Shown: positions 7,478 to 15,576 of the stretch, piece by piece
Layout: each line of letters begins with the position of its first letter
How positions within the stretch are numbered: the stretch's first letter is position 1
NCBI RefSeq assembly: GCF_003634095.1
Contig: NZ_RBIR01000009.1
Location: 114,472 to 178,471 of the forward strand
DNA from: Arthrobacter oryzae
Lineage (GTDB): Bacteria; Actinomycetota; Actinomycetes; Actinomycetales; Micrococcaceae
DNA: 64,000 nucleotides
Direction: 5' to 3'
Position numbers and translations under genes: made by a program
The notes under the pieces: model-generated
What the model saw: only the letters and a program-made list of their open reading frames with translations
What the model was told of the DNA's origin: nothing
Databases searched by the model: none

Positions 7478-8170
7478 TCAGTCGCGGCTGACGTCGCGGC
7501 CATTAGGGCCACGGAGTATGTCGCGGAGGTTTTCGACGGTGACGTTTTCAAGGGAACTGACGAAGTGGCGGCCGGGCCCGTGGGGAGGCTGGACGACTCC
7601 AGGGACCACCACGACTTCCATTCCTGCGGCTTGTGCGCTGGTGGTGCCGCTTACCGAATCCTCTACAGCGACGCAATGGAAGGGATGGACATTGAGGAGT
7701 TCTGCTGCGGCCAGGTAGGGAGCGGGGTGGGGTTTGCCCTGCGGGACGGCGTCTCCTGCGACCACAGCATGAAAGGTCCCGATGGGCGCTGACGCGGCCA
7801 CGCGTGTGGCGACGGGGCTGAAGGCCATGGTGACCAGAGCGGAGGGAATGTGCGCGGCGGCGAGGTCGGCCAGGATCCTTTCCGCGCCGGGGAGCCAGGG
7901 AATGCCCCCTTCCAGCTTTGCCACGACCCGTTCGAGGAGATCGTTGATGATTTCCTCTGCCGAGAGAGCAACCCCACGTTGCTGAAGTAGTGCCGCTGAG
8001 ACGGGCATGGCCTGTCCAACGGTTGCGTGGGCGTCCTGGGTCGTCCAGTTGAGGCCGTGCTGTCGCGCAATTTCGCCCTGTGCTGCCAGCCAGTACGGCT
8101 CCGTATCAACAAGGGTGCCGTCCATGTCCCACAGGACCGCTTGGAGATCGCGTTCGGTTTCTGCGGTCAT
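7478..8170 (-). CDS. HAD-superfamily phosphatase (beta-phosphoglucomutase-like)
   Basis: A 230-residue HAD hydrolase with DMDGTLVDTEP (nucleophile Asp15, acid/base Asp17), a four-helix cap, VTMAFS as motif II, the lysine of motif III in QGKPHPAPY, and motif IV VEDSVSG. It should dephosphorylate a small phosphorylated sugar or a damaged intermediate. It follows the KDPG aldolase gene on the same strand with a 120-bp gap, suggesting a house-cleaning or side role in the uronate pathway. The substrate cannot be read from sequence. Confidence 0.88.
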   Translation of the reverse strand: MTAETERDLQAVLWDMDGTLVDTEPYWLAAQGEIARQHGLNWTTQDAHATVGQAMPVSAALLQQRGVALSAEEIINDLLERVVAKLEGGIPWLPGAERILADLAAAHIPSALVTMAFSPVATRVAASAPIGTFHAVVAGDAVPQGKPHPAPYLAAAELLNVHPFHCVAVEDSVSGTTSAQAAGMEVVVVPGVVQPPHGPGRHFVSSLENVTVENLRDILRGPNGRDVSRD

Positions 8171-8290
8171 GGCGCTGTCCGTTCCTGTGCGTCCGGCGTT
8201 GGAGCCGGTTTTCTGCGTCTTCTGTGATGATATTCCTCGCCGCCCGCGGGCCTCGACCGTTCCGGCGGCGGGGATTTTGGTGGCCGGGTG

Positions 8291-8929
8291 TCAGGGTGCC
8301 GCGTTCGTTGCTGTGACGGAGGCAAGGAGCTCGCGGACAGACTTGGCGCCCGCGTCGGAGGAGAAGTCGGAGCTCAGCCCGACGACGCTAACTCCGGCGG
8401 CGAGATACGCGGGGGCGGTGGCGGCTTTCATCCCCCCGGTGGCGATGAACTGGACGTCGGGGAAGGGACCCTTCATGGCTTTGATCCAGTCGGGGCCGAG
8501 GGCCGAGGCGGGGAAGGCTTTGAGCCAGGTGAGGCCGAAGGCCTTGGCGCGGAGGATTTCGCTCGCTGTGGCCACGCCCGGCAGATGCGGGATGCCGCGG
8601 CGGATGCTCTCCTGAATGACGCCTTCATCCAGACCCGGGGAGACCGTGAAGGAGGCGTTGGCGGACGCGGCGGCGTCCAGTTGTTCGATTCGGATGATGG
8701 TGCCGGCGCCGACCGCCACTCCGCGCTCGGCGGCGGCGCTGGCCACTGCTGCGAGGGTTGGGACGGCTTCGGGTATTTCGATGGTGACTTCGACGTGCTG
8801 GACGCCGGCGTCCCATGCCCGGGTGGCGGAGCGCACGGCGTCGCCTGGCGTGAGGCCGCGGAGGACGGCGATGATCGGGACCCGGAAGAAGTCGTCGTCG
8901 AACCAGTCGTTGAGCAGTGTGTGTGCCAA
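8291..8929 (-). CDS. eda: 2-dehydro-3-deoxy-phosphogluconate (KDPG/KDPGal) aldolase
   Basis: A 212-residue class I aldolase, the normal length. Key features are Glu47 in VEVTIE, GAGTI at about 77-81, the Schiff-base lysine in TWLKAFPAS (Lys139) and the phosphate-binding FIATGGM. It cleaves KDPG (or the galacto epimer) to pyruvate and glyceraldehyde 3-phosphate in the cytosol. The start is TTG at 8929, preceded by GAGAATACC. It lies 70 bp downstream of the KDG kinase gene on the same strand; together they form the standard lower pathway for uronic acids. Confidence 0.92.
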   Translation of the reverse strand: MAHTLLNDWFDDDFFRVPIIAVLRGLTPGDAVRSATRAWDAGVQHVEVTIEIPEAVPTLAAVASAAAERGVAVGAGTIIRIEQLDAAASANASFTVSPGLDEGVIQESIRRGIPHLPGVATASEILRAKAFGLTWLKAFPASALGPDWIKAMKGPFPDVQFIATGGMKAATAPAYLAAGVSVVGLSSDFSSDAGAKSVRELLASVTATNAAP

Positions 8930-8999
8930 GGTATTCTCTTTCAGATGGTGCGGCCAGATGGTGCTGCGGTGCGGGTTTTACCCGGGGTTGCGGGTGCGT

Positions 9000-9959
9000 T
9001 CAGCTCACGTCTGCGTGATGTTGTCCTGGGCCGTAGGTGCGGGGTCTGGTTCCGTGGCCGGGGCGGTAGTCGGCGCGGGTGCCCAGGGTCCAGGCGGCAA
9101 AGGAGTGACCCAGGGCGAGTCTGTCCGCAGGTTTGTCTCCGCGGAGAAGTCCCGCAAGATAGCCGGCAGCGAAAGCGTCCCCGGCGCCTACGGGCTCGAT
9201 GACGTCGACCCGGTGGGCCGGCACCCGGCAGATGCTTTGCTCCCCTGTCCGTTCCCGGACGAATTCGACGGCTTCGGTTGCCGAGTCCTTGATGACGAGA
9301 TATCGGGGGCCCGGCAGGAGGATGGAGACTTCTTCGGCGGTGGTGCAGCCCCACAGGGTTTCTGCTTCATCGAGTCCGACGAGGACCACCGTTGCCCTGC
9401 CGGCCAGTTCCCGCAGGCGCGGCCCGGCGGCGTCGACGCTCCAGAGGGCGGGTCGGTAGTTGACGTCGAAGGAGACCTTGTAGCCCGTCGGTTCGGCTCG
9501 GTCGAGGAGGTGCTCGGTCAGTGCCGAGCAACTGTCCGAGAGGGCGGCGTTGATGCCGCTGGTGTGGATCCAGCCGGTCTGCTCCAGCGACCAGGTCCCG
9601 GCATCCTCCGGCGCCATGGCCGAGGCCGCTGATCCGGACCGGTAATAGAGCGTCCTGGCACCGTGGCCCAGGTCGGGGTCCTTGAAGTACACGCCCGTTG
9701 GGGCGGTGCTGTCGCGGGTGACGAGTCTGACGTCCACGCCCCGGGCGGCCAGGCCGGCCTGGATCCGCTCACCAAACGGGTCCAGGCCGAGGCGGCTGGC
9801 CCATCCGGCCCGGTAGCCGAATTCGGCCAGGTGCGCGGCGACATTGGATTCTGCTCCGCCAAATCCCAACAGGCATTCCTCGGCTTCGCTCAGCGGCTGG
9901 GGCTTTGCCGGGGTGACCACGGCCATGGTCTCTCCGACACAGAGCACGTCCAAAATCAT
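9000..9959 (-). CDS. kdgK: 2-keto-3-deoxygluconate kinase (PfkB family)
   Basis: A 319-residue ribokinase-fold kinase. The N-terminal GGAESNVAAHLAEFG motif and the C-terminal ATP/catalytic signature PVGAGDAFAAGYLAGLL are intact. Its pairing with KDPG aldolase makes KDG the likely substrate, phosphorylated to KDPG. The ATG at 9959 overlaps the stop of the upstream permease gene by 4 bases (ATGA), so it is translationally coupled to the ABC importer. A related sugar kinase function (fructokinase or other PfkB) is less likely given the aldolase. Confidence 0.9.
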   Translation of the reverse strand: MILDVLCVGETMAVVTPAKPQPLSEAEECLLGFGGAESNVAAHLAEFGYRAGWASRLGLDPFGERIQAGLAARGVDVRLVTRDSTAPTGVYFKDPDLGHGARTLYYRSGSAASAMAPEDAGTWSLEQTGWIHTSGINAALSDSCSALTEHLLDRAEPTGYKVSFDVNYRPALWSVDAAGPRLRELAGRATVVLVGLDEAETLWGCTTAEEVSILLPGPRYLVIKDSATEAVEFVRERTGEQSICRVPAHRVDVIEPVGAGDAFAAGYLAGLLRGDKPADRLALGHSFAAWTLGTRADYRPGHGTRPRTYGPGQHHADVS

Positions 9960-10864
9960 TTGACGGCTCCTGCGGTGAGACCGCCGACGAAGAACTTGCC
10001 CAGGACGAGGTACAGCAGGACGGTGGGTGCGGCGACGAGGACTGCGCCTGCCATGAGTTCGGAGTAGTTGACGGTGGTGGTGCCAATGAGGTTGTTCAGG
10101 GTCACGGTGGCCGGCCACGCGGCCGGGGAGGCCAGAATGAACCCGAAGAGAAAGTCGTTCCAGATGTTGGTGCACTGGAAGATTCCGGCGACGACAAAAC
10201 CGGGCACGGAGAGCGGGAGCATCACGCGGAAGTAGGTTTTCCAGATCCCTGCGCCGTCGATGGCTGCCGCTTCGATGATGGCGCTGGGAATGCCCTCGTA
10301 GTAGTTGCGGAAGATCAGCGTGGTGATCGGGATGCCATAGATGATGTGGACAAGGATCAGGCCGACAATGCTTCCCTGCAGGTGCAGCATGTTCAAGAAC
10401 TGGAACACCGGGATGATGACGGCCTGGAAGGGAATGAACATGCCGACCAGCAGCACCGTGAAGAGGGCGTTGGAGCCCTTGAACGGGAACTTGGCGAGGA
10501 TGTAGCCGTTGATCGAGCCAAGGAAGCACGAGATCAGGGCGGCCGGGATGGTGATCTGCAGGGAGTTGGCAAGGGACCCGTGGAGTTTTGTCCAGGCACC
10601 CTTGAAGGCATCCAGGCTCGGCGCGTCAGGGAAGGCGAGGAAGAAGCTGGGCGCCCCGGTGTTTCCGGAGAGTGCCGTGGCGATGATGACGTACACGGGC
10701 ACCAGCATTCCCAGGGTGGCGATGGAGCAGATTGCCAGGATGATCCATCCGCCTGCAGTCTTGGGGATGCTCCAGGACCGGGGCTTGGGGGCCCGTTTTC
10801 CGGGGCGGCGGCGCGCCGCGCGGGCGGCCCGGGACGTGGTCGGTTCGAGGGTTTCGACGGCCAT
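9956..10864 (-). CDS. Carbohydrate ABC transporter permease (MalG type)
   Basis: A 302-residue membrane protein with six predicted helices and the EAA loop (EAAAIDGAGIWKTYFRVMLPL) that contacts the ATPase. The cytoplasmic N-terminus is unusually basic (about 35 residues, rich in Arg/Pro). The ATG at 10864 lies 2 bp after the preceding permease stop. It forms the sugar channel with the MalF-type partner. No ATP-binding subunit is encoded in this operon, so a shared MsiK-like ATPase elsewhere is expected, as usual for actinobacterial sugar importers. Confidence 0.92.
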   Translation of the reverse strand: MAVETLEPTTSRAARAARRRPGKRAPKPRSWSIPKTAGGWIILAICSIATLGMLVPVYVIIATALSGNTGAPSFFLAFPDAPSLDAFKGAWTKLHGSLANSLQITIPAALISCFLGSINGYILAKFPFKGSNALFTVLLVGMFIPFQAVIIPVFQFLNMLHLQGSIVGLILVHIIYGIPITTLIFRNYYEGIPSAIIEAAAIDGAGIWKTYFRVMLPLSVPGFVVAGIFQCTNIWNDFLFGFILASPAAWPATVTLNNLIGTTTVNYSELMAGAVLVAAPTVLLYLVLGKFFVGGLTAGAVK

Positions 10865-10866
10865 TG

Positions 10867-11871
10867 CTATGCCTTTCGCTCTTTCCGGTATCCGCGTACG
10901 AGGTAGGGGACGATCACCACGAGGGTTAGCAGGAGCAGGATGATCGCCATTGCCGAGGCTTTGTCGTAACGGCTGGTGAGGTAGTTGTAGATGTAGATGC
11001 CGGGGACGTCGGTGACGAAGCCGGGGCCGGATCCTGACATGGCGACGACGAGGTCGAAGATTTTCAGGGCCACGTGGAGCAGGAGCACGAAGCAGGTGAT
11101 TGTAGAAGGCCACAACTGCGGCAGCACGATGTAGCGCAGGCGCTGCCAGATGTTGGCGCCGTCCACATTGGCGGCTTCGAGGTGTTCTTCGGGGATGGAG
11201 GCGAGGCCGGCGAGGTACATGGCCATGGCGAAGCCGACCAGCTGCCAGGCGGCGGCGAAAATGATTGGCAGCAGTGCCACCGGAATGCCGAGCTGGACTT
11301 TCAGGAAGTCCGTTCCGGAGGGATCATTCAATGCCCCCAGGATGGTGGGGTCGGTGGTCCAGCCTGGCGGGTTCTGGATCCCCATGTTCCGCAGGATTTC
11401 ATTGACGCCGGTGGACGGTGCGAAGATCCAGCGCCAGGCCACACCGGTGACGATGAAGGACAGGGCATAGGGCAGCAGGAAGACCGTCCGGAACAGGCCC
11501 TTGCCGGCGGCCACGTGGTGGATGAAGAGGGCCGCGACGAGTCCGCCAAGGATGGCCAGGAGCAGGAAGATCACGGTGAAGACCACCACATTGCGGATGT
11601 CGGCCTGGAAGCGCTGTTCCTGGACCAGCTCGCCATAGGTGGCCCCCAGCGGCTGGCGGAGGCTCATATTCGGGCTCGTGCCGATTTTCCAGTTGGAGAG
11701 GGAGATATAGGCGGTGATGCCGATGAAAACGTAGACGAAGAGGAAGCTGACCAGCAGGCTGGGGGCAAAGATCCAGGCTGCCTTACGGGAAGTCCTGACG
11801 TTGTGCGGTACTTGTTTCCTTGACCGGGGATCGGGATCCACCGGCGTTGGCTGTGCTGTTGATGTTGTCAT
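10867..11871 (-). CDS. Carbohydrate ABC transporter permease (MalF type)
   Basis: A 334-residue permease with an N-terminal helix starting about residue 35 (AAWIFAPSLLVSFLFVYVF), a periplasmic-type loop, and the EAA loop (EEHLEAANVDGANIWQRLRY). The start at 11871 (MTTSTAQPTPVD) is preferred over the longer frame because an AGGAT stretch precedes it and the upstream residues are not permease-like. It lies between the binding protein and MalG genes and partners with MalG. Confidence 0.92.
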   Translation of the reverse strand: MTTSTAQPTPVDPDPRSRKQVPHNVRTSRKAAWIFAPSLLVSFLFVYVFIGITAYISLSNWKIGTSPNMSLRQPLGATYGELVQEQRFQADIRNVVVFTVIFLLLAILGGLVAALFIHHVAAGKGLFRTVFLLPYALSFIVTGVAWRWIFAPSTGVNEILRNMGIQNPPGWTTDPTILGALNDPSGTDFLKVQLGIPVALLPIIFAAAWQLVGFAMAMYLAGLASIPEEHLEAANVDGANIWQRLRYIVLPQLWPSTITCFVLLLHVALKIFDLVVAMSGSGPGFVTDVPGIYIYNYLTSRYDKASAMAIILLLLTLVVIVPYLVRGYRKERKA

Positions 11872-11951
11872 GTGAGAACTGATCCTGTCCGGGGGTGTGG
11901 CCGCAGTGCGCCGCAGCCACACCCTTGGCGACTTGGTTGGATGACCGGCTA

Positions 11952-13244
11952 TTACAGCTGGGTCTTCTGCGCCTGCGTCATGCTGGCGATGAAGGCATCG
12001 ATGTTTCCACTGCCGTTGAAGGTGGAAACAGCGTCGGCGTAGGTCTGGGCGAATTCCGCTCCTGCGGCCTGGGCGTGGGCCAGGGAGGAAACGACCTCGG
12101 CGGAAGCGAAGCTCTTAGCGGCCTCCTTCTGGTACTCGGACAGACCGGAGATGTCGGCGGACTTCAAGGCGGGGATGGAGCCCTTCTTCGCCGCGAACTC
12201 AGTCTGGATCTTGGGATCCATCAGCGTCTTCAGCCAAGCGTTTGCCGCGTCCGCGTGCGGGATGTTGTTCGCGGGAATGGAGAATCCGTCACCGACGTAG
12301 TCGAAGATGTCTTCCTTTCCGGGGAAGGTCACCCAGGTGAAGTCCTTACCGGGATTCTTCCCGCCGTTGACCAGCTCGCCGTAGGCCCAGTCCCCCATGA
12401 GGTTGACTGCGCAGGCCCCATTGGCCATCTTCTTCGCTGCTTCATCCCAGGTGATGGCGGAGTGGTCCTTGTTGGCCAGAGACAAGATCGTCTTGTAGTC
12501 CGCCAGCGCCTGCTTCACCTCTGGTGCATCAAAGGAGTACTCGTTGGTGAAGAGCTTCTTCCAGTTATCGGCACCGGTCCGCGACATGATGACGGACTCC
12601 AGCAACTCAGCAGACGCGAAGATGTCCTTGTCGCCCAGGCAGACGGGGGTGGCCCCGCTGGCCTGGACCTGCTTCAGGCTGGCGATCAGCCCGTCGACGC
12701 CGGCTGCGGGGTCGATCTTGACGTTGGCCTTGGCGAGCACGGCGGGGTTGGTCCACAGCACGTTGCCGCGGTGCACCCCGATCGGGACGGTGTAGTACTT
12801 GCCGTTCACCTGCTGGGCCGCGGCCACGTCCTTGGGCATCTGGGAGGCCCAATTGTTCTGCGTCCACAGCTCAGTCAGATCCGCGACCTGGCCGCCGTCA
12901 ACGTAGCTCTTGAGCTGTCCGGCCGGGTGCACCTGCCAGGAATCCGGGGGGCTGCCGGCCTGAAGCCGCGCGGCCAGTGCCTGCCGTGCGTTGGCGCCGC
13001 CGCCGCCGGAAACCGCGGCGTTATCCACGGACAGCCCCGGTTTCGCTGCCTTCACGCCATCGATCAGAACATTCAAGGCGTCAGCCTCGGAACCGGAGGT
13101 CCACCAAGAGGTGATTTCGAGCTTGTCGGAGCCGCCACTGGCGGAGCTTTCGGAGGGCTGGTTGGCGGAACATCCGGTTACTGCAATAAGGCTTGCCGCC
13201 GCCGTTACGGCCAGCGAGATCTTGAGCTTGCTTGGTGCACGCAT
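11952..13244 (-). CDS. Extracellular sugar-binding lipoprotein (ABC importer)
   Basis: A 430-residue family 1 solute-binding protein. The signal peptide ends in the lipobox VTGC (Cys25), then a Ser/Gly-rich linker precedes ITSWWTSGSEADALNVLID, the usual first strand. GDWAYGELVN and FPGKEDIFDYVGDGFSIP are typical of sugar-binding proteins of this family. An AAAGGAG ribosome binding site precedes the ATG. It is the first gene of the leftward operon, and its promoter carries the operator at 13322-13339. The substrate is likely an oligosaccharide or glycoside linked to the GH88/KDG genes. Confidence 0.93.
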   Translation of the reverse strand: MRAPSKLKISLAVTAAASLIAVTGCSANQPSESSASGGSDKLEITSWWTSGSEADALNVLIDGVKAAKPGLSVDNAAVSGGGGANARQALAARLQAGSPPDSWQVHPAGQLKSYVDGGQVADLTELWTQNNWASQMPKDVAAAQQVNGKYYTVPIGVHRGNVLWTNPAVLAKANVKIDPAAGVDGLIASLKQVQASGATPVCLGDKDIFASAELLESVIMSRTGADNWKKLFTNEYSFDAPEVKQALADYKTILSLANKDHSAITWDEAAKKMANGACAVNLMGDWAYGELVNGGKNPGKDFTWVTFPGKEDIFDYVGDGFSIPANNIPHADAANAWLKTLMDPKIQTEFAAKKGSIPALKSADISGLSEYQKEAAKSFASAEVVSSLAHAQAAGAEFAQTYADAVSTFNGSGNIDAFIASMTQAQKTQL

Positions 13245-13321
13245 GACTACTCTCCTTTGGGTTGTCAGACGCCGGATAAGGCCCGGCTAGAGCCTGCGTT
13301 GTGGTCCAGATTACATAGTTA

Positions 13322-13339
13322 AGTAGATCGATGCAATAG
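13322..13339 (-). promoter_or_regulatory. Promoter/operator of the ABC importer operon
   Basis: An 18-bp identity with 7322-7339. On the minus strand TTGCAT (-35) is followed after 17 bp by TAATCT (-10, about 13300-13305), with the CGATCTACT operator half directly after the -35. The same layout occurs at the MHS promoter. Confidence 0.65.
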
Positions 13340-13442
13340 TTTCTTTCCCAAGCGCCCGAGTGCGGCCTCGCTGACGGCAGCGTCGCAGAGTTGAGCGGCT
13401 GGTATCCCTTGAATCTAGGGAATTAAGTCTGGTAGATTTCCA

Positions 13443-13458
13443 TTAGATCGGTCTACCA
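13443..13458. promoter_or_regulatory. LacI-type operator upstream of lacI
   Basis: TTAGATCGGTCTACCA shares 15 identical bases with 7425-7439. A rightward promoter, TTGAAT, 18 bp, TAGATT (about 13409-13438), lies just upstream, so a repressor here would sit at the start of the lacI transcript and autoregulate it. Confidence 0.6.
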
Positions 13459-13516
13459 AAGGTCGTCGAAACGTGATAGAAATATTGAAATGATCAGGGA
13501 AGGAGGTGCAAGAGCA

Positions 13517-14539
13517 ATGAAAACAGTGACTCTGAACGACGTAAGTAGGGCTGCGGGAGTATCTCGATCTACCGCCTCCCTGGTACTGAGGGGCAGCCCG
13601 AAGATTCCGGAGACGACGGCGGAGCGCGTCCGGCTGGCGATGACGGAACTGGGCTATGTCTACAACAGGCATGCGGCAAACATGCGGCGCAGCGAATCCA
13701 TGACCCTCGGACTGATCGTGACCGATATCCGCAATCCCTACTTTGCCGGGTTGACCATGACCATTGAAGAGGCCGCCCATACAGCCGGCTACACCCTGCT
13801 TGTCGGCTACAGCCGCGATGACGTGGAGCGACAGTCCCTGCAGCTGGAGACCATGGTGCAGCAACAGGTCGACGGCATCTTGCTGCTGCCGGCCACGGGA
13901 TCTGAACTGAACGCTGTCTGCGGCATCATTGACCGCTCCTCCGTCCCGGTACTTCAGGTTGCGCGCTACTTCTCAGAAGAATTGGACTACGTCGGGCCCG
14001 ACAACATTGCCGCGGGTCAGCAGCTGGCCCGGCACGTGTCCTCCCTGGGTGCAGCCTCGGCGGTGCTGATTGGCGGCCCGGAACGCTCGTCGGCCCGCAC
14101 TGAACGCATTGAAGGCCTGGAAACCGGTTTCACCGGAAGCGGCGTGGTCTTCGATTCGTCCCTCTCGGCTGCCGCGACCACTAACAATGCTGCCGGCGGC
14201 TCGGAGGGTGTGGCCCGGGTCCTGGACCAGGGCATCTGGCCGGACTGCATCATCGCCTACAGCGATGCGGTCGCGATCGGAATCTACGCCGAATTGCGCC
14301 GGCGAAACCTTGAACCCGGCCGGGACATCTCCGTGGCCAGCTTTGATGACATCGCCATGGCCGAGTTGCTGCTGCCGCCGCTGACTTCGGTGTCCACGTA
14401 CCCGGAACTGATCGGACACCAGGCAGCAGAGCTGCTGCTGAACCGTATCCGCGACCCCTCACTGCGACCACAGCGCTCCCTCGTCGAACCGGCCCTGAAA
14501 ATCAGGGCCTCCACCGCCCAATGGCGACCCCGAACCTAG
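13517..14539 (+). CDS. LacI-family transcriptional repressor
   Basis: A 340-residue regulator. The N-terminal HTH (VTLNDVSRAAGVSRSTASLV) and hinge region (YVYNRHAANMRR) precede a periplasmic-binding-protein-like effector domain (SMTLGLIVTDIRNPYFAGL to the C-terminal IRASTAQWRPRT). The ATG at 13517 is chosen because GGAGG lies 9 bases upstream; a start at 13490 would have none. It is divergent from the ABC importer and is the first gene of the rightward catabolic run, 9 bp from the Gfo/Idh gene. It is the best candidate to bind the operators at 7322, 7424, 13322 and 13443, with a sugar acid or oligosaccharide as inducer. Confidence 0.93.
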   Translation: MKTVTLNDVSRAAGVSRSTASLVLRGSPKIPETTAERVRLAMTELGYVYNRHAANMRRSESMTLGLIVTDIRNPYFAGLTMTIEEAAHTAGYTLLVGYSRDDVERQSLQLETMVQQQVDGILLLPATGSELNAVCGIIDRSSVPVLQVARYFSEELDYVGPDNIAAGQQLARHVSSLGAASAVLIGGPERSSARTERIEGLETGFTGSGVVFDSSLSAAATTNNAAGGSEGVARVLDQGIWPDCIIAYSDAVAIGIYAELRRRNLEPGRDISVASFDDIAMAELLLPPLTSVSTYPELIGHQAAELLLNRIRDPSLRPQRSLVEPALKIRASTAQWRPRT

Positions 14540-14548
14540 GAGAACACC

Positions 14549-15559
14549 ATGCCAGCACTGAAATGGGGTCTGATCGGCGCCAGCGATATCGCTGCCACCC
14601 GGGTCATCGCCGCAATCCGTGCCAGCGGCGGCGACGTTGTCGGCGTCGTCAGCGGATCACCCGAGCGGGCCGGAGACTTCGCCGCGAGCCACGGCCTGGC
14701 CCGGTTCACCACCGACCTGGACGAGCTGCTGGGCTGGGACATCGACGCCGTGTACATCTCGTCCGCCAATGTCTGGCACTATGACCAGGCAATGGGGGCA
14801 CTGGGGGCAGGAAAGCACGTCCTGTGCGAGAAACCCCTCGCCCTGGAAGCCGCCCAGGCCGAGGAGATGGTCAAGCTCGCAGAGGAAACCGGCCTGATTC
14901 TTGCCGCCAACCACCACCTGCCCGGCAGCCCCTTGCACGCGAAAACCCGGGAGCTCGTCGCCGCCGGGACGATCGGCACCGTCCTCTCAGCCAAAATTGC
15001 GCACGCCGTCCTGCTGCCCGAACGGCTGCGCGGCTGGCGGCTCGGTCAAGGGACCCCCGGCAGCGGAGTCATCCTGGACATCACCTGCCACGACGCGTCG
15101 GTCCTGAACCCCCTGCTGGGCACGCCCGTTGCCGTCACCGCGTTGGCCGTCCGGCAAGCCGAATGGAACACCGGAGGTCAGGAAGATGCCGCCATGACCG
15201 TCATCCGCTACGAGAACAACAGTCAGGCGCCGGTTCTGGCCCAGACCCATGACTCCTTTACGGTCGGATATGCCGGGACCAGCCTGGAAGTCCACGGCAC
15301 GGACGGCACCATTCAGGTCATCGATGCCATGACCCAAGACACCCAGGGACAGCTCGTCCTCACCACCGGATCCGGCGTCAGGTCCGTCGACGTCGACTGC
15401 TCAGAGGACCTCTACGTCATCGGTCTGCGGGCCTTCACCGCCGCCGTCGACGGCACCGGTGTCCCAACGGCGACCGGCCGGGACGGCCTGATGGCTCTCA
15501 AGGTCGCCCTCGCCGCCCAGGAATCCGCAACCTCCGGACGCACCGTCCACATCAACTAA
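14549..15559 (+). CDS. Gfo/Idh/MocA-family oxidoreductase
   Basis: A 336-residue NAD(P)-dependent sugar oxidoreductase. The Rossmann start is WGLIGASDIAATRVIAAI, the catalytic lysine is in CEKPLALEA, and the C-terminal alpha/beta domain has the ITCHDASVLNPLLG helix with the usual His/Asp. It probably oxidises or reduces a hexose, uronate or glycoside ring hydroxyl. An AGGAGAAC ribosome binding site precedes the ATG. It sits directly behind lacI and before the CoA-transferase gene. Confidence 0.9.
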   Translation: MPALKWGLIGASDIAATRVIAAIRASGGDVVGVVSGSPERAGDFAASHGLARFTTDLDELLGWDIDAVYISSANVWHYDQAMGALGAGKHVLCEKPLALEAAQAEEMVKLAEETGLILAANHHLPGSPLHAKTRELVAAGTIGTVLSAKIAHAVLLPERLRGWRLGQGTPGSGVILDITCHDASVLNPLLGTPVAVTALAVRQAEWNTGGQEDAAMTVIRYENNSQAPVLAQTHDSFTVGYAGTSLEVHGTDGTIQVIDAMTQDTQGQLVLTTGSGVRSVDVDCSEDLYVIGLRAFTAAVDGTGVPTATGRDGLMALKVALAAQESATSGRTVHIN

Positions 15560-15576
15560 CAGCCAGGAAGAACATC

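Noticed and set aside
11895..13322. A 475-codon plus-strand frame
   Set aside because: Antisense to the sugar-binding lipoprotein with its lipobox and family motifs; it has no start signal or recognisable domain.
13559..13575. A further operator-like TCGATCTACCG inside lacI
   Set aside because: It encodes the conserved SRSTAS residues of the HTH and is probably coincidental; it lacks the flanking symmetry of the intergenic sites.
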